A DNA stretch of 5,112 bases from an uncultured Saprospiraceae bacterium (GTDB lineage: Bacteria; Bacteroidota; Bacteroidia; Chitinophagales; Saprospiraceae). Shown one piece after another: positions 1 to 5,112 of the stretch. Both the position numbers and the translations under genes were made by a program. A model generated the notes under the pieces. It saw only the letters and a list, made by a program, of their open reading frames with translations, was not told where the DNA came from and did not search any database. The first letter of the stretch is position 1. Every line of letters starts with the position of its first letter. Where the stretch lies: NCBI GenBank assembly GCA_905479665.1, contig CAJQNM010000663.1, positions 1 through 5,112 on the forward strand, given 5' to 3'.

Positions 1-1440
1 GCTTACGTTTCCTCCGATTCCATGCACTATAAGAATGCGGAAGTGCTGGCCGGAATCGAGTTGGCCATCGAGTACCTCTTGCGTACACAGCATGAAGATG
101 GCACGGTAGATCTCTATTCGACAAATTTCCACTCCACGCCCGATTTAGGTTTTGTGATAGAGAGGCTCTCACTGGCCTACCATCTTTTGCAGCCAGCGGC
201 TCCCAATTCCAGTGCCGTCAGCAAGCTCAAGGAATTTATGCTCAAAGCGGGAGATGCGATGACGATCGGTGGCATACATACGCCAAATCATCGCTGGATC
301 GTGAGCATGGCACTTGCACAGATGCATGAACTCTTTCCCAACCAGAAATATGTGGATCGAGTCGACGAATGGCTCTTCGAAAAAATAGATATCGATGCCG
401 ATGGTCAGTATACCGAGCGAAGCACCTCAGTGTATTCACCATTGACAAATATGGCCCTCATCACGATCGCGCGAATATTAGAGCGAGAAGATCTTTATGA
501 TGCAGTGCGCCGAAATCTTGATATGTCACTTTATTATTTCCATCCGAATGGGGAAATCGTCACTGAAGCTTCACGTCGACAAGACCAGTACGTAAAAGCA
601 ATGCCTGGACGCTGTCACTTTCCCTACCTCTATATGGCTCATCATGATAAAAATGGAGCCTACGGAGCTACGGTAAATTTCATCCGGAGCATCCTTACTC
701 CAGCGCAGCTCGCGAGTGACTACCCGCAGTTGCTGGTCCTACCACATCTAGCCGAAGACTTGCCTACCGTGACCGCGATGCCCTCTTCTTATCACAAACA
801 TTTTGCTGTATCGGACCTCGTGCGAATTCGTGAAGGTGCAATGGACGCTACCATGTTGGCAAAAAATCATCTCTTTTTCACGATGACGAAGGGAGATATA
901 GTCGTACAGGGTATCCGATTTGCCAGTGCCTTTTTTGGCAAAGGTCAGTTTGAGGGGGACACGCTGATCAATGAAAATGGAAGTTGGTCGATGGAGCAAA
1001 AACTGGAAGGGCCTTATTGGCAACCCTACCCTGTCGCTGATCTTCCGGATACTGGCATTTGGGAGGAGATGCCACGTGAAAATAGACCAGAAAGCGAGGT
1101 GCAGCATTACCATGCGACTGTCCGCATGACCCAGGAGGGGAAAATCATAAAATTGGAGATTACGGCCAAGGGTACAGATCATGTGCCGTTTGCCTTGGAA
1201 ATAAGTCTCCGGTCCGGAGGAAGCTTCTCGGGCGATGTCATGCATGATACGGAATCGGGCGTGCATTTCCTGACCGGCGAAGAAGCGACCTACTCCGTGG
1301 GGTCAAGCTCACTGACGATCAAAAATGGAATGCATAAACATACCTGGACAGAACTGCGAGGAGCTAAACCGAGACTCGAAGGTTCCAATCTTTACCTCAC
1401 TGGATATACGCCCATTGAACATACGTTGATCCTCAGTTAG
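1..1440 (+). CDS. Putative polysaccharide lyase-like protein (heparinase II/III-like fold), 5' end uncertain
   Basis: The first ATG in the window is at 22 and gives 472 residues, but the frame is open back to base 1 with no stop and no ribosome binding site before that ATG, so the real start may lie upstream. Numbering here is from that ATG. Residues about 1-250 are rich in amphipathic helices, as in an (alpha/alpha) toroid; residues about 265-472 are beta-rich with many Gly, Thr and Ser, as in the beta-sandwich that follows the toroid in heparinase II/III-like and alginate-lyase-like proteins. A TPNHRW motif (87-92) and a DGQYTERSTSVY stretch (127-138) resemble the conserved Asn-His and Tyr regions of those lyases; N89, H90 and Y138 are candidate catalytic residues by analogy. 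No signal peptide is visible, but the N-terminus may be missing. The substrate cannot be told. It ends at TAG, overlapping the stop of the convergent membrane-protein gene. The reading frame is certain; the family is a recollection of motifs and only moderately sure. An inactive or non-lyase toroid protein is the main alternative. Confidence 0.75.
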   Translation, partial: AYVSSDSMHYKNAEVLAGIELAIEYLLRTQHEDGTVDLYSTNFHSTPDLGFVIERLSLAYHLLQPAAPNSSAVSKLKEFMLKAGDAMTIGGIHTPNHRWIVSMALAQMHELFPNQKYVDRVDEWLFEKIDIDADGQYTERSTSVYSPLTNMALITIARILEREDLYDAVRRNLDMSLYYFHPNGEIVTEASRRQDQYVKAMPGRCHFPYLYMAHHDKNGAYGATVNFIRSILTPAQLASDYPQLLVLPHLAEDLPTVTAMPSSYHKHFAVSDLVRIREGAMDATMLAKNHLFFTMTKGDIVVQGIRFASAFFGKGQFEGDTLINENGSWSMEQKLEGPYWQPYPVADLPDTGIWEEMPRENRPESEVQHYHATVRMTQEGKIIKLEITAKGTDHVPFALEISLRSGGSFSGDVMHDTESGVHFLTGEEATYSVGSSSLTIKNGMHKHTWTELRGAKPRLEGSNLYLTGYTPIEHTLILS

Positions 1441-2489
1441 ATCATATCGGATCCGCCTTGTTCGGAAGAGTACTCTTCACTCATCATTTCCCAAGAGGTA
1501 ATGAAGAAGGCGGCAATGATAGGGCCAATGACCAAACCTGAAAGGCCAAACCAAGAGAGACCTCCCAGGGTTGAAATTAAGATCAAATAGTCTGGCATCT
1601 TGGTTCCACTTGCTACCAGGTGGGGTCGAAGTAAATTATCTATAAGCCCAATCATGAGTGAGCCCACCACCACAACGATGATGCCTTTTGTCATGTCACC
1701 CTGAGCAAATAATACTGCTGCCACCGGCCCCCAAATTAGAATACCTCCAACAGGTAGTAAGGAAGCGATGACCATGAGTGAACCTAAAATGACTGCGCCT
1801 TGTACACCGACAGCTGTAAATAGGATGCCGCCAAGCAGACCTTGGATAATCGCAATTAATAAGCTGCCTTTCATGGTCGCACGCACAACCGCGTCAAAGC
1901 GCCTGAGCAGCTTACGTTCTTTCTGATCCTTAAGTGGACTCGCCTTCAGCGCTGCCTCCATGATTTCTATACCATCTCGTAAGAAGAAAAACAGAAGATA
2001 CAAGGCCACTACCAACTGCACTCCAAAACCTAAGACTCCCTGAGTAAATCTCAATAGTCTCTGACCTGAACCTTGAGCAAGATTTTGGAGCTGGCTACTA
2101 ACGGTATCGAAAATCCGCTCCACTGGAAGACCCCACTCGATCAGTTTTGCCGGCACTTTGTCCGCTAGCGATCTAATTTGTTCCTGAATATCGACATCTC
2201 CCTCCTCCACCAGTAGTACGATCGCCTGGCCTTCAGAAATCACGGCTGCTACCAGAATAGAAGCCGGAATAATAAATAGGAGCAAGACCAAAAAAACGGT
2301 GGCCGCCGAAGCCAAATTAGTTCGTTTACTCCACAGCTTCAATAGTCTTTGATACACACGCCGGAAAAGAACGGTCAACGTAATAGCCCAGAAAATACCC
2401 ATCATATAATCGACGATTAAGCCAAAAAAAAGAAGGGTCACACCAAGGACCAGGATGAGAAAAAAATACGCCGGAAGCTTCGATTTCAA
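1437..2489 (-). CDS. AI-2E family transporter (PerM/UPF0118-type membrane protein)
   Basis: This 350-residue integral inner-membrane protein has the usual length and layout of the AI-2E/PerM family. Two hydrophobic segments lie near the N-terminus (about 6-26 and 28-42) and a third at about 60-85. A soluble, charged stretch of about 65 residues follows (86-150), then a segment ending in the family hallmark FFFLRDG (167-173), a basic amphipathic linker (185-207), and several more membrane segments between 208 and 332. Further family signatures are LPVGG (245-249) and IDNLLRPHLV (283-292). Members are variously reported to export the signal autoinducer-2 (TqsA) or to act as Na+/H+ antiporters; many have no known substrate, so none is assigned here. 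The start is TTG at 2489: the next in-frame ATG codons encode residues 29 and 30 and would remove the first membrane segment, and an in-frame stop lies upstream at 2541-2543. A promoter-like pair sits just upstream. The gene is divergent from the SLC13 transporter gene and convergent, with a 4-bp overlap, with the lyase-like gene. Family call is firm; the exact start is less so. Confidence 0.93.
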   Translation of the reverse strand: MKSKLPAYFFLILVLGVTLLFFGLIVDYMMGIFWAITLTVLFRRVYQRLLKLWSKRTNLASAATVFLVLLLFIIPASILVAAVISEGQAIVLLVEEGDVDIQEQIRSLADKVPAKLIEWGLPVERIFDTVSSQLQNLAQGSGQRLLRFTQGVLGFGVQLVVALYLLFFFLRDGIEIMEAALKASPLKDQKERKLLRRFDAVVRATMKGSLLIAIIQGLLGGILFTAVGVQGAVILGSLMVIASLLPVGGILIWGPVAAVLFAQGDMTKGIIVVVVGSLMIGLIDNLLRPHLVASGTKMPDYLILISTLGGLSWFGLSGLVIGPIIAAFFITSWEMMSEEYSSEQGGSDMI

Positions 2490-2514
2490 CTCAGGAAGAT
2501 TTGCAAGGAAGGTA

Positions 2515-2544
2515 CAAATATAGATTGAGGCCGAGGTTGCTCAA
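2515..2544 (-). promoter_or_regulatory. Bacteroidota-type promoter for the AI-2E family gene
   Basis: Read on the minus strand, TATATTTG (2515-2522) matches the Bacteroidota -7 consensus TAnnTTTG exactly, and a TTG (2542-2544) lies 19 bases upstream of it, the expected place for the -33 element. Transcription would begin near 2508-2510, leaving a leader of about 20 bases before the TTG start at 2489. That short leader supports the TTG as the start. The match is seen directly; promoter activity is inferred and depends on the Bacteroidota assignment. Confidence 0.5.
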
Positions 2545-2552
2545 TACTTTCG
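2525..2552 (+). promoter_or_regulatory. Weak candidate promoter for the SLC13 transporter gene
   Basis: TACTTTCG (2545-2552) matches TAnnTTTG with one mismatch, and a TTG (2525-2527) lies 17 bases upstream, slightly short of the usual spacing. The start of transcription would fall near 2558, giving a very short leader before the ATG at 2566. The element directly abuts the -33 TTG of the opposing promoter, so the two could not easily be occupied at once. This is a weaker match than the minus-strand promoter and may be chance. Confidence 0.25.
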
Positions 2553-2565
2553 CTATTTTCCGTGC

Positions 2566-4041
2566 ATGACCGCAGGGAAGACAGAAAAACGAAAGGTTGC
2601 AGCACTTCTTGCGGGGCCGCTGGCATTTATTTTGGTCTGGCATTTTTTTGACCCCGAAGGGCTACCGGAAGCAGGCTTAGCCGTACTTGCCTGCGCTTGT
2701 TGGATCGCTATCTGGTGGATAACTGAGGCGATCCCGATAGCAGTGACAGCGCTCTTGCCCATCGTACTATTTCCCTTGTTGGGGGGATTAGACCTACCGA
2801 GTACGACAGCTGCGTATGGCCACCGATTTGTGTTTCTCTATCTCGGCGGATTTATTGTCGCGATGGCAATACAGCGGTGGGATTTACACCGGCGCATTGC
2901 CCTCAACATCATCAACGCCATTGGCACGGACGTGAAATTCATCATTCTCGGTTTTATGCTTGCCACCGCATTTTTATCCATGTGGATCTCCAATACAGCG
3001 ACTGCCGTGATGATGTTGCCTATTGGTATGGCAATCATTGCGCAACTCAATGATAATCCGAAAACAGAGGAAAACGAAAATCTGATTTTTGGCAAAGCCC
3101 TGATGCTCGCCATTGCCTACAGCGCCTCTATCGGTGGAATCGCCACCCTGATCGGCACACCGCCCAATCTTGTACTTGCGGGCATCGTTCAGGAGCTATA
3201 TCAAATTGACATCACCTTTGCTCAATGGTTCAAATTCGGACTGCCGATTTCGCTGCTGCTACTGGCGATCTGTTGGTACTACCTCACCTCCTTGGCTTTT
3301 ACCTTTAAACAAAAATCTTTTCCAGGTGGTCGAGCTGAAATACAACGATTGCTTAGAGAACTTGGAAAAACATCTCGAGAAGAACGGATCGTACTATGCG
3401 TGTTTGTCCTCACTGCCCTCTGCTGGATTACTCGTTCTTTCCTTTTGGAAAAGATCTTTCCCAGCATTGATGACACCATCATCGCGATGGCCGCAGGAAT
3501 CCTGCTTTTCGTCTTGCCCGCAGAAGGCGGAACCCGCCGTATCATCACGTGGGAAGAAGCGGTAAAGCTGCCCTGGGGCATCATCCTGCTATTTGGAGGA
3601 GGGATGGCTCTCGCTGCTGGATTTATCGAGAGTGGACTCGCCGTGTGGATTGGATCTCAGATGACCCTACTGCAAGGAGTATCTCTTATCGTACTCATTT
3701 TTATCCTGATTGCATCCGTCAATTTCCTTACAGAAATCACGTCAAATCTCGCGACCACAGCGATGTTGCTGCCCATCCTGGCACCCATGGCAAAAAGCAT
3801 TGAGGTGCATCCTTATACCCTGCTGGTCAGTGCAACTGTTGCCGCCTCTTGTGCCTTCATGCTTCCGGTAGCTACGCCCCCAAATGCGGTGGTATTTGGA
3901 TCAGGCTATTTACGTATTCCGGATATGGTCAGGACCGGCATCTGGATGAACCTAATTTCCATCTGTATTTTGACTTTGATCGTTTACTTTCTATTGCCTT
4001 ATCTGTGGGGCTTCGATCCCCGGCTACATCCAGATTGGTAA
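2566..4041 (+). CDS. SLC13/DASS family sodium-coupled di-/tricarboxylate transporter
   Basis: This complete 491-residue inner-membrane carrier belongs to the divalent anion:Na+ symporter family, whose members (VcINDY, SdcS, NaDC/NaCT) take up succinate, malate, fumarate or citrate with sodium; a few relatives carry sulfate. It has both inverted-repeat halves. The first has WWITEAIP (50-57), a re-entrant segment with the SNT motif (142-144) and GTPPN (197-201). The second has LLFGGGMALA (341-350), TSNLATT (392-398) and ATPPN (436-440). The two SN motifs and their partner loops form the sodium and substrate sites in VcINDY. The second motif reads SNL rather than SNT; the asparagine is kept. A charged cytoplasmic loop covers about 247-273. 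Length is normal for the family and no frameshift is seen. ATG at 2566 is the first ATG after an in-frame TAG at 2521; there is no clear Shine-Dalgarno. The gene ends in tandem stops, TAATAA. It is divergent from the AI-2E family gene across 76 bp. Family call is firm; the exact substrate is not determined. Confidence 0.95.
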   Translation: MTAGKTEKRKVAALLAGPLAFILVWHFFDPEGLPEAGLAVLACACWIAIWWITEAIPIAVTALLPIVLFPLLGGLDLPSTTAAYGHRFVFLYLGGFIVAMAIQRWDLHRRIALNIINAIGTDVKFIILGFMLATAFLSMWISNTATAVMMLPIGMAIIAQLNDNPKTEENENLIFGKALMLAIAYSASIGGIATLIGTPPNLVLAGIVQELYQIDITFAQWFKFGLPISLLLLAICWYYLTSLAFTFKQKSFPGGRAEIQRLLRELGKTSREERIVLCVFVLTALCWITRSFLLEKIFPSIDDTIIAMAAGILLFVLPAEGGTRRIITWEEAVKLPWGIILLFGGGMALAAGFIESGLAVWIGSQMTLLQGVSLIVLIFILIASVNFLTEITSNLATTAMLLPILAPMAKSIEVHPYTLLVSATVAASCAFMLPVATPPNAVVFGSGYLRIPDMVRTGIWMNLISICILTLIVYFLLPYLWGFDPRLHPDW

Positions 4042-4048
4042 TAAATAG

Positions 4049-4056
4049 TACCTTTG
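4049..4056 (+). promoter_or_regulatory. Candidate -7 promoter element upstream of the helicase gene
   Basis: TACCTTTG matches the Bacteroidota -7 consensus TAnnTTTG exactly and lies seven bases after the SLC13 stop codon. No TTG occurs at the expected 19-base spacing upstream (the nearest, 4035-4037, is only 11 bases away), so the -33 half is missing or degenerate. If used, transcription would begin near 4063, giving a leader of about 70 bases before the helicase ATG. No convincing hairpin-plus-T-run terminator is seen in the 94-bp gap (4042-4135), so read-through from the SLC13 gene is also possible. Confidence 0.3.
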
Positions 4057-4135
4057 CGGCTTTATTTCACCAGCCCACCAGAAGAGGTTCACCGGTTTTC
4101 CCCACTCATTTGTTGCGCTCATCAAAAACAGTTGC

Positions 4136-5112
4136 ATGACATTCAGCGACCTTAAAGTGATTGATCCTATCTTGGACGCACTTGAAGAAAAGGATTATCA
4201 CGAACCCACACCAATCCAAGCACAAGCTATTCCGTTGGTTTTAGACCGAAGCGACCTATTGGCCACGGCACAAACCGGCACAGGTAAGACCGCTGCTTTT
4301 GCGATTCCAATTATCCAACTCATCCATCAGATCGACTTAAAAAAACAAGAAAAACCCCGACTGCGAGCATTGATTGTAACCCCAACGCGCGAGCTTGCGA
4401 TCCAAATCGACGAAAATATTGCGCAATACAGCAAATACACGAGCATCAAACATGCCGTTATTTTCGGCGGCGTCAAACAAGGTGCCCAGGTCAGACAATT
4501 GCAAAAAGGAATCCATATTCTTGTCGCAACTCCAGGCAGATTATTAGATCTAATTAATCAAAGGCACATCCAGCTAGACCAGCTAAAAATGTTTGTCCTG
4601 GATGAAGCAGATCGCATGCTGGATATGGGATTTATTAATGACATCCGAAAATTAATTAAAATAATCCCTCGGAAGCGACAATCTTTATTTTTCTCAGCAA
4701 CCATGCCGAAAAATATTGTTCAATTGTCACGTGAAATCTTAGACCAGCCCAAGCGGGTGGAAGTTGACCCTGTATCTTCTGCTGCAGAAACAGTCGAGCA
4801 GTATGTTTACTACACGAATAAGCGAAGCAAGAAAGATTTGCTCTTGCATCTGTTGAGAAAAGACAAATCGATCGACCAGGTCTTATTATTCTCTCGAACC
4901 AAACACGGAGCTGATCGAATAAGTCGTGACTTAAAGAAGAAGCAAATATCTGCGGCTGCCATCCATGGTGACAAAATGCAAAACCAGCGGCAAAAAGTTT
5001 TGCAGCAATTTAAAGACGGGAAAATTCGGGTGCTAGTTGCCACGGACATCGCTTCTCGTGGCATCGACATTGAGAAGTTAGGTCACGTGGTAAACTATGA
5101 TATTCCAAATGA
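4136..5112 (+). CDS. DEAD-box ATP-dependent RNA helicase, RhlE-like (3' end beyond window)
   Basis: From ATG at 4136 the frame stays open to the window edge: 325 codons plus two bases, with no stop. It encodes an ATP-dependent RNA-unwinding enzyme, cytoplasmic, of the kind involved in ribosome assembly, mRNA turnover and cold adaptation. The motifs appear in order at normal spacing: Q motif with F3 and PTPIQ (24-28), Walker A AQTGTGKT (45-52), motif Ia PTRELA (83-88), GG (111-112), motif Ib TPGR (132-135), motif II DEAD (156-159), motif III SAT (187-189), motif IV LFSRTK (251-256) and motif V ATDIASRGID (302-311). Motif VI (HRIGRTGR-type) and any C-terminal basic tail lie outside the window. 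The short N-terminus, opening directly with the F-S-D-L of the Q-motif region, resembles RhlE-type proteins, but subfamily assignment needs the C-terminus. There is no good Shine-Dalgarno; an A-rich stretch (4123-4129) lies upstream, as is common in Bacteroidota. The gene follows the SLC13 gene on the same strand after 94 bp. DEAD-box identity is very secure. Confidence 0.96.
   Translation, partial: MTFSDLKVIDPILDALEEKDYHEPTPIQAQAIPLVLDRSDLLATAQTGTGKTAAFAIPIIQLIHQIDLKKQEKPRLRALIVTPTRELAIQIDENIAQYSKYTSIKHAVIFGGVKQGAQVRQLQKGIHILVATPGRLLDLINQRHIQLDQLKMFVLDEADRMLDMGFINDIRKLIKIIPRKRQSLFFSATMPKNIVQLSREILDQPKRVEVDPVSSAAETVEQYVYYTNKRSKKDLLLHLLRKDKSIDQVLLFSRTKHGADRISRDLKKKQISAAAIHGDKMQNQRQKVLQQFKDGKIRVLVATDIASRGIDIEKLGHVVNYDIPN

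Noticed and set aside
242..448. A 68-codon minus-strand open frame inside the first gene
   Set aside because: Antisense shadow with no recognisable domain or promoter.
748..1266. A 172-codon open frame on the minus strand inside the first gene
   Set aside because: It lies fully antisense to a gene with clear protein-like composition, has no recognisable domain and reads as a Cys/His/Arg-rich shadow translation.
1440..1460. Possible hairpin from the GATC repeats and CGGATCCG palindrome near the convergent stops
   Set aside because: The possible stems are only four base pairs and there is no T-run on either strand.
2553..2762. Minus-strand open frame overlapping the start of the SLC13 gene
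   Set aside because: Low-complexity Ser/Ala/Lys shadow of the carrier's N-terminal region.
3170..3565. Plus-strand open frame of 131 codons inside the SLC13 gene
   Set aside because: Alternate-frame shadow of a well-supported membrane carrier; it does not indicate a frameshift because the carrier frame is continuous with all family motifs.
4064..4105. Possible terminator hairpin after the SLC13 gene (around the ACCGGT palindrome and following T-run)
   Set aside because: No stem of useful length could be paired by eye; ACCGGT is only a six-base palindrome and the TTTT following it is part of it and the next bases, not a proper U-tract after a stable stem.
3849..4139. Plus-strand open frame of 96 codons spanning the end of the SLC13 gene and the gap before the helicase
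   Set aside because: Mostly an out-of-frame reading of the carrier's last membrane segments; the remainder has no recognisable features and its end overlaps the helicase start.
4810..5070. Minus-strand open frame of 86 codons inside the helicase gene
   Set aside because: Antisense to the highly conserved helicase motifs IV and V; a shadow.

Overview
The window holds four protein-coding genes and very little non-coding DNA. It looks like ordinary chromosome from a moderate-GC Bacteroidota (Bacteroidetes) member. The phylum call is an inference from three things: none of the gene starts has a clear Shine-Dalgarno sequence, the short intergenic spaces carry matches to the Bacteroidota promoter element TAnnTTTG, and the protein sequences look typical of that phylum. 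No RNA gene, CRISPR array, insertion sequence or phage gene was seen.

Layout: (1) positions 1-1440, plus strand, a protein of at least 472 residues. It looks like a helical-toroid plus beta-sandwich polysaccharide-lyase (heparinase II/III-like) protein. Its reading frame is still open at the window edge, so its true start may lie upstream. (2) Positions 1437-2489, minus strand, an AI-2E/PerM (former UPF0118) family membrane protein, probably starting at TTG. Its stop codon overlaps the stop of gene 1 by four bases, tail to tail. (3) A 76-bp divergent control region, 2490-2565, with a good Bacteroidota-type promoter for the minus-strand gene and a weaker candidate for the plus-strand gene. (4) Positions 2566-4041, plus strand, a complete SLC13/DASS-family sodium-coupled carboxylate transporter. 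(5) A 94-bp gap with a -7-like element. (6) Positions 4136-5112, plus strand, the first 325 residues of a DEAD-box RNA helicase (RhlE-like), cut by the right edge of the window before motif VI.

The genes do not form one obvious pathway. The lyase-like protein (carbohydrate breakdown) and the SLC13 carrier (uptake of di- or tricarboxylates) both fit a heterotroph's nutrient acquisition. The AI-2E-family protein and the helicase are widespread housekeeping-type genes. The alternating strands (plus, minus, plus, plus) argue against one operon. I found no convincing evidence of a new multi-gene system. The points most worth a second look are the lyase-like protein with a candidate Asn-His/Tyr active site, the compact divergent promoter region, and the TTG start.
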